Positions 10,204 through 21,349 of a stretch of DNA of 64,000 nucleotides are shown piece after piece (the first letter of the stretch is position 1; every line of letters starts with the position of its first letter). A model generated the notes under the pieces. It was given only the letters and a program-made list of their open reading frames with translations. It was not told the origin of the DNA and did not search any database. The translations under genes were made by a program, and so were the position numbers. This stretch comes from Acanthosepion lycidas (lineage: Eukaryota > Mollusca > Cephalopoda > Sepiida > Sepiidae): positions 52,903,669 to 52,967,668 of the forward strand of contig OZ010586.1 in assembly GCA_963932145.1 (NCBI GenBank), in the 5' to 3' direction.

Positions 10204-10610
10204 CTGTAGCAGAGACAAATATTTTGGAGGTGTCTAAATAAATTTAGAATTTAGTCTTGAATTATCAAAGGCCATCAACATGTTTAGCACCAAGAACATT
10301 TAAAACTTCCAGTACCTCCTTGCTTTGATAGTTATTTTTTCACTTTTCTATTTTCTTCTTTATTGTATTTTGTTGAAATAAAACCCTCTAAAAAATACTA
10401 CAATTGGTAAAAATTTCCGAGTAACATCCTTCCACTTGCTGAGGAGACCATATGATCAAAACCCAGGTTGCAAGGTTGGTTGGCATTTTAGCTTTTTCTT
10501 AAATATCTTATATTCAATTTTGAATTTTGTATTGAGCATTTTTTGTTGTCTATACATTTTAGGCATGGCTGTTTTCAGTTTTCCTTCTACATTTCTATCT
10601 ATCTATTATC

Positions 10611-10652
<42 letters not shown>
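10611..10652. repeat. (TA)n microsatellite
   Basis: Simple TA run. Confidence 0.9.
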
Positions 10653-10654
<2 letters not shown>

Positions 10655-10659
10655 TAAAT

Positions 10660-12065
10660 ATAAAATATCACATATTGAATTGATGGTGCTGATAAAATAG
10701 TGTTCAATGTATAATAACAGAATTATAATTTATAAATATACATTTTTTTCCTCATTGGAAGCACATCTCTAAGTTTCATGCATTGGATAGACTTCGTAAA
10801 TACAATTTTATGATCAGTCGCTTTTAGTGTTATACATTGTAAGGAAAGAGAACCATGTTTTTTAAATTTAGGCTACATTTGCCACCAGTTTCAATGGGAA
10901 GCCACTCAACTCTCATTCTGAAGATAATAAAGAAAAGGAAGCTGAAGTTGGTCCTCACTGGGTTCCCTTATTTGGAGCTGTATGTTAAAATTAAGTTATG
11001 CTTAGTAAACAACTACATCTGGTCAACTTCTTTCCTAGTTTCAGCACTTTATATTCAGTCATGTGTCGTGTGACTTGGGCAAAGCCAACAATGTTTCAAT
11101 TGAAATCCTACAATGTAACACACGTTACACAAAAGAAAAAGGGGTAGACACAGGTAAAAAAAGATCTGACAAAATTATTGAGTGGACTGGAAATCTGAGT
11201 GCACAGCAACCCCCATGACCACAGCCAGTCATGGGACTGATGATGATGATAATGATGCATTCTATTAAAAGTAATTGTTTCAAAGATAAATATTTTTATC
11301 TTATATTTTGAAACATTTTCATTACTTCAAATATTTTAATCTGGCTTTAATCTGACTGAGTTAATTCAGTTTTACATATCACTTCTTTAGATCAGTTGAA
11401 CTCAAGAAAAATTCACTTTGTAACAACTTTCTGAACATATAGTGTTATAGTAAGAGATTTGACAATAAAAAATTGTAGTTTTATTTTGTTTATACTATAT
11501 TTGCTACCATATACATATAATTCTTACTTATATAGTATAGATAAAAATCTAGGGTTAAATAGATATGAAGTAAAATAGAATAATATTTTTTTCATACATC
11601 AGTATATCCTATTATTTTGTAAGTCTCACAGAGAAATAAATGGCTATGTAAGAAATATAAGAATCTCCAGAGTGTAGCAAATATTTATGTATTCTTTGTA
11701 GTGAAAATTATGCAAATGAAGAAGGGTTCTGCAATAAAGAACTATTTTTAATAAATAGACAAACATTTGTTTAGAGGTAAACAGATTTATTCAAGAGAAA
11801 ATTGGAACAAAGTGATCTTTTGAGAATTTGCGACAGAATCAGATATATACAAAATTGTATGCTATTGGCAAGAAAGGCGTTATTGACTATCCAAAATTCA
11901 TTCAGAGGATTCCTTAGGAAAATGAGAAAAGAATGGGGGATAATTAATCTAATAAGCTTATGGAAAATATGCTACCAACACAAAAAAACTTTCCTCTTTG
12001 TCCATATCTTTGCAAAAACATTCTTTGATAAAAACTTGCATATTTCCCATTCAGCAAAATAGAAT
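10660..12065. other. No recognisable feature
   Basis: AT-rich, with small frames at 10855-11073 and 11802-12062 that cannot be supported as genes. A short (ATG)n-like run lies at about 11230. Confidence 0.4.
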
Positions 12066-12067
12066 TT

Positions 12068-12430
12068 ACAGAAATTGTTTATTGCTGTCTGAATTTTTAG
12101 ATTGAGGAATTATCATTATTTACACAATTTACCTGCAGACTATTGTCCTCATCTTTATTGTTGTCATCACAATATTTCCATTATCATCAGGTGTATATCT
12201 GTGCGTGGACAATGGAATGAGAACAGTCTACTCCCATAGATTAAATAAAGGGTTCGGTTTGGAATTCCCTGAAAGTTACCCAGATCAATATACACTTGAT
12301 GAATGCTAGAGGGCACAATGGTTGAAACACTGTGATAACAACAACAAAGATGAGGACAATAGCTTTCATGTAAATAGTGTAAATAAGAATTTGTTTATCT
12401 GAGATATTACACATATGACCAATAATTACG
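12068..12430. mobile_element. Foldback element, copy 1 (degenerate)
   Basis: A left arm (12137-12210) and right arm (12215-12365) are inverted around ATTGTCCTCATCTTT / AAAGATGAGGACAAT. The right arm has the family's order: GAACAGTCTAC, AAATAAAGGG, a CTTGATGAATGCTAGAGG segment, GGTTGAAACAC, GATGAGGACAATAG. The left arm has an internal deletion. Same family as 20492-20995, 23540-23820 and 39715-40090. Confidence 0.6.
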
Positions 12431-12439
12431 ATCACAATA

Positions 12440-13087
12440 TTCCCCATGTTTATCTATAAATCATTAATGTGCTCTATATTGTGGAGAAATTGACTGTTGG
12501 TCAGGCAGGAAAGGAGCAGTGTATTTACCTTGTGTTGTTGAAATCTTTCTTAAACAAAAAGCTTGTTATTATCTTTACTAATCATTTATATTTACAGTGG
12601 CCATGTGATAGAGTTACTATGCGGTCCCCGAAGTTGTATAAAAGGAGAGGAAAAAGCTATCTCACTTTTTATAAAATTACCTTCCATGTTATATGACTAT
12701 TATACATTGCGGAAAACAGCAATCTATTTTGCAACATAGGCTAAGTGCTATTGCTTTTTTTTTTCTTGACCTGACCAGTCTCTGTTCCTTTGGGGGATTT
12801 GGAACATTTTCTCAACATTGTTTAAGTGAATAAATACAATTTATACGGCACAGTATTTTTCTGTCCTGTGAGTCGTATCATTAAAAGGCTTCATTAAATA
12901 TTGAAGAAGAATATTGGTGCATGACCTAAGGTCAAATTACTACTTTGAAATAAATTTACACACAGTAAAAAACGTTTTTACTAAAAGTACATACTTGCTT
13001 TTTTGCATCAAATTTTAAGTTTAGATCTTACAGAGCAAAACAAAGATATTTGAGGTTAGGTCTCCATCAACATTAAGGATGTATTGA
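12440..13087. other. No recognisable feature
   Basis: AT-rich. The 75-codon frame at 12469-12696 matches nothing I know. Confidence 0.4.
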
Positions 13088-13092
13088 GTTTA

Positions 13093-13210
13093 TGATAAGT
13101 TGTTAAATAGCTTAAATATATATTTACTACAATGCACAAGTACTGAACTGATAGCCTTCAGCTAATGTAAATATATTTGTCTGGTGAAATTATATCAAAT
13201 TAGAACAACA
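13093..13210 (+). repeat. Left LTR of the copia element
   Basis: 118 bp, starts TGATAAGTTG and ends AACAACA. By eye it differs from the right LTR at about 17 positions (roughly 86% identity), so the insertion is old. Confidence 0.93.
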
Positions 13211-13211
13211 T

Positions 13212-13225
13212 TGGTAGCAGAATCA
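13212..13225 (+). promoter_or_regulatory. Primer-binding site
   Basis: TGGTAGCAGA, two bases after the LTR end, matches the complement of an animal initiator tRNA-Met 3' terminus over 10 nt. Confidence 0.75.
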
Positions 13226-13410
13226 TAGTTGAGGAGCAACAAAAAATGATATCAGTCAATTAAAAAAATCCACCAACTTTTGATGATGAAAAATCCTACA
13301 ACTGTTGGAAAACAGAAGTCAAGATGTGGTAGTTAGTGACTAACCTAGACAAAAAGAAGGAGGCATTAGTATTAGAGCTCTCACTTTGCAGAAAACCTTG
13401 AAATGTAGAC

Positions 13411-13760
13411 ATGGAATTGGGGACCGAAGATTTGAATAATGATAATGGTGTTGATTATTTATTGGAAGAACTGAACAAATTATTGGAAAAGAACAAAATA
13501 GATCAGTCCTGTGCTGTATATACAGATTTTGATAAGTTTCATAGAGGCAAAAACATTAATACTAAAGAGGAATCTGCCTTCATTACTCACAGTGGTGATT
13601 ATGGCCACCAGTACCAAAGGAGATATTTTCCTTGAGTTTGTCCAACAGGGTAACAAATCTTTAGGAAAGCTGAATTCATTTTTTAATGAACTTATATCAA
13701 GGTGCAGATTTTGTGATTCCAAATACCAATGGATTAAGGATTGCCCACCCAAACTTCAAA
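13411..13760 (+). pseudogene. copia gag, broken
   Basis: The frame opens with MELGTEDLNNDNGVD and a helical gag segment (13411-13555). It then jumps frame (about 13560-13600), with an apparent internal deletion of most of the capsid-like region. A zinc knuckle follows at about 13700-13745 (CRFC....Q....C), in which the His of the CX2CX4HX4C pattern is Gln. Gag would package element RNA; this copy cannot. Confidence 0.75.
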
Positions 13761-13829
13761 ATGTTCATATGACAGAAGACCAGTCTGATACGTCAAAGAC
13801 AGAAATAATTAACATGGTACTTATGACCT

Positions 13830-14340
13830 CAACAACTCAAGTCTTGTCTCCTCAGTCTGTGTTTGTGGTGGAGCATATAATGCAGCTGTCATTGACACTG
13901 CATGTTCTAAAACGATGTATGGTTCAAATTGGCTTTTAAACTTTATTCATTCATTGTCTCCAGAAGGAGAGCAGAAAGTACATTGCCATGAATGTCACAT
14001 AGCATTCAAATTTGAGGATGGTGTCACTGTATACTCTAACCAAAATGTTAGATTCCCAGCAAGAATTCATTCTGTAAACTGTCTTATTGAGACAAAAGTC
14101 ATTGATTGTGAAATTTCATTACTGATATCCTTGAAATGAGCAAAAATTATTTTGGTTTTAATCAATGGTAGTGTTATTATGTTTGGATAAAAAATTAATG
14201 TTCATTTCACATCATCTGGACACTACTGCCTAAATATTACAGATGGTACAACAGGTAGCTTTTGATCAGAAGAATTTCATTATTGAGGATATCCTGATCA
14301 TTGACAGAAACTGTCTTTTCATCAGAAAAAAATGTAGTTT
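13830..14340 (+). pseudogene. copia protease region, broken
   Basis: Recognised by position and by degenerate copia-family sequence downstream of the active-site region, including RIHSVNCLIETKVIDCEISLL and a SGHYCLNI-like stretch. The catalytic DTG-like site near 13890 is not intact (TLHVLK in the open frame), and stops follow at 13939 and 14139. Confidence 0.55.
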
Positions 14341-14349
14341 TAAAACTGC

Positions 14350-14880
14350 ATAAACATTTTGGACATGCATCCTATAACAGATTGTTTGGCCTTGTTACAA
14401 AGTGCTGGAACATGTATTCCAAATTTTGAGTCACTTGTAAGAAAGATTTGCACAGATTGTGTTGTTGTGTGCCATAAATTTAGAAGGCTAAAAGCTAAGC
14501 CTATCATTGGCTTTTCTCTTGCAAGTGATTTTAACCAAGTTGTGGCAATGGATTTGCATGAATTGTCATATAATGTTTATTATTTGCACATCATAGATGT
14601 ATTTAGCAGATTGATTGCAGCTGATATAATACAAAAAAAAAAGGACCCTCAAACCATTGTAGACAAACTTATGCAAATATGAGTTGGAGTATATAGAGTT
14701 ACAGATCTGTGTTTATACTTACAATGGTTGAGAATTTAACTGTCAAATTTTATGTGACATGACTGAAAATTTAAACATGTCTGTCAAAACCACAGTTGCA
14801 TATAGTCCTTGATCTAATGGTGTAGTTGAAAGACACAATGCCACATTAACTGAAATTTTACATGAAAGAAAACACAAGCA
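14350..14880 (+). pseudogene. copia integrase, broken
   Basis: 14359-14682 encodes the HHCC-like end (SLVRKICTDC..CHKF) and the first catalytic Asp in VVAMDLHELSYNVYYLHIIDVFSR. The second-Asp region (about 14700-14760) is frameshifted. The third catalytic block, SNGVVERHNATLTE-like, is at about 14815-14860. Further degenerate integrase C-terminal and linker sequence runs to about 15910, including the open frame 15342-15911. Confidence 0.8.
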
Positions 14881-15909
14881 TGGGAGATAGCTATTTGTTG
14901 GGCTATAAACACTAAAAAAATGTATATTAAATGTACATGGATATAGTACATACTAAATTGTAAACAAACCTCCTGCCCTAAATGAAGAGATGATGTGGGA
15001 ACATTTGTCTGTACGAAGCTTGAAAAGCATTTATTGCCTCACAGTGATCTGAAAAGATATGACAAGCTTTACATAAACAGATAAGAGCCTCTGGAGAAAA
15101 ACCTTTGACTGGAGAAAAAGTATATTTTTTGAGGGATAATAAATGGCATGGTTGGGTCATTTGCCATGACAATTTGTGGTGGTCTTTATTAAATATGGAG
15201 GTTCCTATGTTTGAGTGATTGAAAGTAGAATATTGAAAGAATTAGACCATGTCGATCAAGAAAGTGAACCAATCAAAACACGGCTGAAAACAGAAATTGA
15301 AAACAAAAGTGAATTGGAGGATTTAATTAATAAGGATAATAATGATAATGAAGATGAACATTATCCATCAAATACACATGAATAAGAAAGTAGTGAGGAT
15401 GAAAAAGAGAATAATTTCTGAGCTGAAAATTTGCAGCACTGGAAATGTTATGAAATACCAACTGGGTGATAGTAAGAAAATATCTTTGGCAAACAATACA
15501 ATGATCAGCTTCAAGATTCCTGGTCAGCTGGGTGTAAAAGAAGCAAAAGTTATGGGTAGGGCTGGTAAAGCTTCTACTAATAAGAAAATTTGGTACAATA
15601 TAGCATACACCCAACCTGAAGAATTAAGAGGAAAACAAATATCTATTGACATTGGCTCACTTAAGGACTTACAGATAATTGATCCTAAGTCGGATAATGA
15701 AGTTAATGGTACACTGGAAAAGGATCAGGTGGATGTTAATGAGGATCAAAGTGAAGTACAAATTACCAATGAGATTCATATTAATAAAGTTGATTTTAGT
15801 GATGTAAAACAGCTGGAACTTGAAAATAGGAGAAATCATGAAATGTATAAAGAAGTAAAAAACATAGGTCAAAATATATTTCCACTATATGGATTGAAGA
15901 AGAATGTTT

Positions 15910-17105
15910 AAATGAAATACAGAAACCTTCTACTTGTGAAAAGCAATGTCTCAGACTTATTTTATCTATTATAGCACAAAGAAAGTGGGCAATCCATTCT
16001 ACAGATATTAAATCTGCATTTGGGGGAGTCAATCCAAAGAGAAGTATACCTTCAACCGTGAAAGGAGACTAATGTGAAGAAAAATCTGGCTCTTGAATAA
16101 TTGTGTTTATGGATTGGTAGATGCATTCTTGAAGTGGCATGAAAAAGGTGGAATACATTTTTGTGAAGATACTTGGTGGTAAATATCTAAAGTAAATCCA
16201 GCCATATTTTTCTGGCATGATTCACAAGATTTAATTTTAGTTGTACATGTGGATAACTTTCTTTGGGTAGGGACAGAGTCCTTTGAGAAAAAGGTTATTG
16301 TCCAACTGAGAAAAATTCTCCATGTTGCAAAAGAGTCTTGTGATTCCTTCAAATATTTAGTTTTATGCTTATCTCAGGATGGTGATTGTATCACTTCAAA
16401 CCAGAAGAATTATGCCTGTACATTGGAACCAATAACCATAGACAGACACAGAATGTGAGATTCACCTTTATCTTCCACAGAAAAGTCTAAATAAGATAAA
16501 AAAAAAAAAATTGGGCAATTGCTCTGGCTTGCTACACAAACCTGTCCTTATATTGCTTTTCATGTAACTACCATTACATTTCAAATTAAAAATAGCACCA
16601 TTGAGAACCTTAAAAGAGCGAATAAGATAATATAAAAAGTTCAAGCTGAAGAGGTTACTTTAAATTACTGGGATCTATGAGAACAAGTAGAATTTGTATT
16701 GTTCTGTTGAGAATCTTCCAAATGGTGGAAATTAAGGGGGTTTTGTTATATTTTTGAATTAACCTCATCATTTGATAATCAAAGAAAATAAGAAGATCAG
16801 TTAGAAGTATATTATGCAGTGAAACCCTAACTTTGATTGAGTCAGTTGATCATGTCATTTGTTTCGCCATCTTATACAATGAATTAATTTATAATGGCAA
16901 TGTTTTGTGAATAATAAAGATTTATATCAAGCTATCTGCTCCAAAAGAGCAAGTAGCTAAAAGTAAGCTAAGAGTGGAAACTAATATGCTAAAGGAAATG
17001 TTGGAATGGAATGAAGTTACAGCAACTGATTGGATTCCTACAGCAAAACAGATTGCAAACATTATGACGAAACATGGAGCTTGTGGACAACTTATATTAT
17101 CCTAT
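15910..17105 (+). pseudogene. copia reverse transcriptase and RNase H, broken
   Basis: RT palm: WAIHSTDIKSAF (about 15985-16020) carries the first catalytic Asp. The YVDD box reads HVDN (16245-16258), so a catalytic Asp is Asn. Downstream FLWVGTESFEKK and CLSQDGDCITSNQKNYA match copia RT. RNase H remnants follow (about 16500-17000). The C-terminus TAKQIANIMTKHGACGQLIL at about 17038-17098 is the typical copia end. Several frameshifts and stops. Confidence 0.85.
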
Positions 17106-17204
17106 TTGAAAATTTTTTTTTATATTATCAATTCCTAACCACCATATTTCCATAGGACTCTATTCTAATATAATCAGTATACAATAAAATTACTAATGAA
17201 CTTT

Positions 17205-17240
17205 TAAAAAAGAGGGGAACAAAAGGAGAATATATATAAG
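17205..17240 (+). promoter_or_regulatory. Polypurine tract
   Basis: AAAAAAGAGGGGAACAAAAG just upstream of the right LTR, in the position used to prime plus-strand DNA. Confidence 0.65.
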
Positions 17241-17242
17241 AT

Positions 17243-17360
17243 TGATAAGTTGTTAAATAGCTCAAATGTATATTTACTACCTAGCATAAGTATTGAACTG
17301 ATAAATTTCAGCTAATATAACTCTATTTGTCTAGTGAAGTTATATCAGATTAGATCAACA
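17243..17360 (+). repeat. Right LTR of the copia element
   Basis: 118 bp, TG...CA, followed by the target duplication GTTTA. Confidence 0.93.
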
Positions 17361-17365
17361 GTTTA

Positions 17366-17997
17366 GGCCTTGACCCAGATGACTGACTCCAGATAAGATA
17401 TGTAGTAACAGTAGCCAGCAATCTAGTAGCAGCAGTTGCTGGTGTCTTTAAAAACCAAGTGCTTTCAAGAAGAAACTCTCTATCCCTTTCTTTTTCCAAA
17501 CATATGTGGTTATCAACATAAGTGAAAAGTGCTCTTCTAAACTTAACCATGGGACTAGTATTTTTCTTGTTTCAAAAACATAGATACTTTGACTCTGCTG
17601 TTAACAAAAAGCATATCTTTTCCACATCCAAACTTTTATTATTTTATTCCTATTTAATTTTTATTCCTATTTAATGGAATAAACATTAAGATTTCAGCTT
17701 GTGTTATATTTTACTTTCTGTATTATTTTACTGAGTATATATTGTGTGTTATAGGTATCACCTCAGCAGATATAACAATACCATTTTATGGCTTTTCAGC
17801 AGAGAATTTTTAAAATTGTGGCTGGGATAATTCAAAAGAATTTTGTGATTTGTTTATAAGCTTAGAACTGGTTGTTAGTCAACCTTTATATATATAAGCT
17901 TATACTGGTTATTAGTTAAACTTTATATATAAAAATTATATTACATATTAGAGAATATTAATGTATAATAATAATAACAACTTATATTTAATAGGAA
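17366..17997. other. No recognisable feature
   Basis: AT-rich. A short imperfect duplication around TATATATAAGCTTA.TGGTTATTAGT lies at about 17865-17930. Confidence 0.4.
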
Positions 17998-18570
17998 AAG
18001 ATAGATTCACCAAACATCCAGTTCACTCTTTCTCAGTCTTTTGAACAGGAGTAGAGGTTTATCCCTTGTTTCCTGTTTAGGACTGGCTTTCCGGTTCCTT
18101 CTAAAGTCTAATTCAGCTCTACACTTCTAATGTCTTGTCCAAAACTCTGAAATTTTACTATTTTTTATTTTTTTCCTAAATAGGATTATATATGTTTGCC
18201 TATCATCTGGTTCACACTCCTTGATTTTTGAACAGGAGTAGATGTGTATCCCGGGTTTCCTGTTTAGTATTGGCTTTCCAATTCCTTCTAAAATCTACTT
18301 CAACTCTTTACTTGTAATGTCTCTGCCTAAATTCTGAAACTTTATTTACTATTTATTTGTTATTTATTCTTTTATCTTCAATAAGAGTAAATAGGTTCAC
18401 CTATCATCTGGTCTTCAGTCCTCTCAGGTCTTTTGAATGGGAGCAGACGTTTATCACCTATTTCCTGTTTAAGATTGAATTTCCAGTTCTTTCTAAAGCT
18501 TTCTCATTTTCTTTCACTCCCAGTTATTGCCCTGCTTGGGATGAATTGATTAAAAAAAGATTTTGCACAA
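17998..18570 (+). repeat. Three tandem ~190-bp LINE 3' tail units
   Basis: Units at 17998-18180, 18181-18380 and 18381-18570 each carry CATCTGGT, TTTTGAACAGGAGTAGA, TTTATCCC/TTTCCTGTTTAG and CCAGTTCCTTCTAAA-like blocks. Only the third unit continues into the LINE 3' terminus (CTGCTTGGGATGAATTGATTAAAAAAA). Single minus-strand units occur at 1297-1480 and 8600-8790. This looks like an internally repeated 3' UTR of a non-LTR retrotransposon. Confidence 0.65.
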
Positions 18571-18574
18571 CACA

Positions 18575-20045
18575 CCTTTCAAAATTATTTATTTTAGATC
18601 TTCATTTAATTGTAGCTGAGATTATTAATTAAAAAAGAACACATTTAAAAAATATTAGTCGTACTTTCTCCTTTGAAATTTGTTCTATACATTAAAAGTC
18701 ATTATAAATGATTCTGATAATAAATTTATAATTTTAATATTGAAATCAGCTGCAAAAATATATCTGATAGAGTCAGAAACACTATGAATTATAATTCTAC
18801 TAGAAGGTGAGGATGAAAAGTTCTTAGTCAACCCACTTCCCAAAATCAGTATTTTAATGATCAAAATCAGAAGTCTTTTAAAGACAGTTCAAAATTCTAC
18901 AAGGTTTTTACCGAGTATGACAATAGACACCTGAAGAAGAGCAGAAGTTATGGCATTCAAAGTGTGAATCTAAGAACAAAAATGAGAATGCTAATCTGAA
19001 AAGAAGGCCATATAACAATGATAATTTTACATTGCAAAAATTCTAATATAAATTGTCAAAATTGATTTATTACAATACCAATCAAAATCTATCTGAAGAA
19101 CTATAGAATGTAATTATTTCTGTACATTTATCTTATGAATGTATCATTTACTAATGTTAAAACCTATCTTATATATATTCATTCACTCACAAAACTTATT
19201 ATGATACTTGTTTCTAATGACATTCCAATTATAACAACTTTTGAAATAATTACCTACAAGATCTGTACTAAAATATTTAAAATATAAATTCTTCATATGG
19301 AATCAAATTTTCATATGTAATCCTTAAATATGTAGTTTTATAATTTATTTCTAAGTCTAATCCTGTGATGATATGATTTGAAATATGGCATAAAAACTTT
19401 TGAAATAATTATTTTTCTTTGGCTAGACAGTTATATTTGTCAAAATTCAAAATGTATTCTTTTTTTTTTTTTTAACTCCTTTCTTTCTTTACTTCAAGAT
19501 CTTGTCCACTTCATTTTTGTTGTATCTTTACATAGTTGCAAAAAGTGAGTTTAATCTTCTTAGTACATATTTCTTATGATTATTAATCTATTTCTGGAAA
19601 TACTATTTATAATTTATATTGGTTGACTTTTTACAATTTGGCAAAAATATATCATTTTAAAGCTAACTTTATTCTACACTGAGAGGAACTGTCATTACTC
19701 AAAATCCATCAACTGTTACATTTTTCTTTGTTATCCTTAGAAGCATTCAAAAGTTTGCAATTTTTTTTATTTCCTTCTCAAAATGTTGTGTGGAAGAATA
19801 TCTTCCCTATCAGTCTGGACTCAGCCGTCAGACGAAAGACATAAAAATACTCCTACATCAAGAGGAGTAGCAAGAGGAGCAATAGCAGCAGAAGCTTTTG
19901 CTGAAAACAGTCATTCACAGCTAAACATTCTCTTTCTTAGTTTCTATTCTACATTATCTTCCCCTGTGCCAAAAGGTAATAAACTTGTTGGTTAAACCAA
20001 TTCTGGTTTTCTACTGTTTTAATAGTTTGGTGATCTCATCCTATC
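18575..20045. other. No recognisable feature
   Basis: AT-rich. The frame at 19783-19995 is unlike anything I know and lacks support. Confidence 0.4.
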
Positions 20046-20491
20046 ACCAAACTGTTGTAACTACATTATTAAAAACAACAGCTTCTTATCCTTTGTGACT
20101 TTACTATTTCTTCCAGTCTCTGTGTCACAATCCATTTACACAAGCTCATTAGGTAGGTTAGTTACTGTTTCCCTCTGCTCCTTTTGCCTTTGATATGTCC
20201 CATGAATGTCAGATTTTCTAACCCATCCTTCCTCATTATATGTCCCCAAAATTTCAATTCTCACTTTCTGATTCTTAGTATAAGTGTCTCGTTTCTTTTC
20301 ATTTTCTTTAATACTTCTTCATTGTTCACATGCTTCATCCATGGTATTCTCAGTATTGTTCTGTAGAACCACATTTCTGTTGCATCAAGTTCCCATTTTA
20401 TTTTTGAGGAAATTGTCCAGTAATCACTGTTATGTAGGAAGATTGATAATACATACCTATTCAGCACTTTTTTTTTTAATGAAATTTTCCT

Positions 20492-20995
20492 TCATTATTT
20501 ATATTATTCAGACTATTGTCCTCATCTCTGTCGCCATATTTATCACACCGATTCGGCCGTTGTACGCTCCGGCCTTCTTCAGGTGGTTGGAATGTCATAC
20601 AAAACCCTTTATTTCGCTCACTGGGGTAGACTGTTCTAGTTCCACGTGCTATGATTCATGGATGTCAGTTATCAGTTATCTCCTGTTAATTTCACTCTGA
20701 AAGTTCTCCACTGCCTTAAACGGGTATTGAACTCACACTCTTTGGGTCCTGTCACTGGATCTAACCAATGCCTTTATCCACTGTGCCATGTGTCCTCAAG
20801 AAACATGGCATGTGGAACTAGAACAGTCTACCCCAGTGAGCGAAATAAAGGGTTTTGTATGACATTCCAAACACCTGAAGAAGGCTGGAGCATACAATGG
20901 CTGAAACATTGTAATAAATATGGCGACAAAGATGAGGACAATAGTCTGAATAATGTAAATAATGTACATAATACCTCATCTCAGAAATATAGACA
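20492..20995. mobile_element. Foldback element, copy 2 (best preserved), inserted in a LINE
   Basis: Inverted arms of about 160 bp (20492-20652 and 20806-20964) are nearly identical and flank a 150-bp loop containing a minus-strand tRNA-like unit. The surrounding LINE sequence is interrupted exactly here, with an imperfect ~11-bp flanking duplication (GAAATTTTCCT 20481-20491, GAAATTTACCT 20996-21006). The right arm extends further (to GAAATATAGACA) than the left. There is no coding capacity. Confidence 0.75.
20711..20794 (-). promoter_or_regulatory. tRNA-like sequence in the loop of the foldback element
   Basis: Minus strand: A-box TGGCACAGTGGA (20788-20777) and B-box GAGTTCAATACCC (20734-20722), with an intervening segment longer than in a typical tRNA. 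Probably a SINE head or Pol III promoter; it is not an intact tRNA gene. Confidence 0.55.
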
Positions 20996-21349
20996 GAAAT
21001 TTACCTGTTTCTTAATATTTTGTTTAGCTTTTGGAAGGTATCTTTTGCTCATCTAATATGCTTTGGGTGTCACATTTGCCGTCCTCTGTTCAAACACTGA
21101 CCAAATATTTGCGCTTGTTTGATTTTTATATCTCCAATTTACAGCTCATATTTTGGGCTTTTTTTTTTACTTACAACCACACATTCTATATTTTTACAAT
21201 TGTTAGTCCTTTCTTTCTTTTAGTATACTGTCTAGGAAGTCCTGCAGTTTTCTCTCATAAACACACTTCCATCTGTATATCTTATACTGTTAAGATTCTA
21301 CCCACTGATACTAAATCCTGGTAGGGTTTTTAGCTATCTTAGGATAGTC

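Larger units (their letters stand above)
13093..17360 (+). mobile_element. Complete Ty1/copia LTR retrotransposon, inactive
   Basis: Two 118-bp direct repeats (13093-13210, 17243-17360), each TG...CA, flanked by a perfect 5-bp target duplication GTTTA (13088-13092 and 17361-17365). A TGGTAGCAGA primer-binding site complementary to the initiator tRNA-Met 3' end directly follows the left LTR. A purine-rich tract precedes the right LTR. Internal domains run gag, protease, integrase, RT, RNase H, which is the copia order (integrase before RT), all with stops and frameshifts. Total length is 4268 bp. Confidence 0.93.
20050..21345 (-). pseudogene. LINE (RTE/Jockey-type RT) C-terminal fragment, split by a foldback insertion
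   Basis: The minus-strand 3' part, 20050-20490, encodes RYVLSIFLHNSDYWTISSK, EMWFYRTILRIPWMKHVNNEEVL and TLILRIRK, the post-RT end of a common endonuclease/reverse-transcriptase LINE. It resumes at 21006-21345 with the more N-terminal sequence. The intervening 20492-20995 is a later insertion. The same LINE family recurs at 31885-32475, 34285-34490, 37685-39475 and 57845-58085. All copies are 5'-truncated. Confidence 0.75.

Noticed and set aside
11802-12062. 86-codon frame with an IQ-like motif (IQNSFRGFLRK), possible calmodulin-binding exon
   Set aside because: No credible acceptor and donor pair, AT-rich composition and no further recognisable domain; the motif is short enough to arise by chance.
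20711-20794. Intact tRNA gene on the minus strand
   Set aside because: A/B boxes are fine but the spacing is too long and I cannot fold an acceptor stem or a normal anticodon arm.
20869-20915. CTGAAGAAGG...GGCTGAAACATTGTA in the foldback family as a hammerhead ribozyme
   Set aside because: The core resembles CUGANGA/GAAA with a stem II, but the flanks cannot form stem I in either type-I or type-III arrangement, the stem II base pair is wrong, and most copies have G at the cleavage position.
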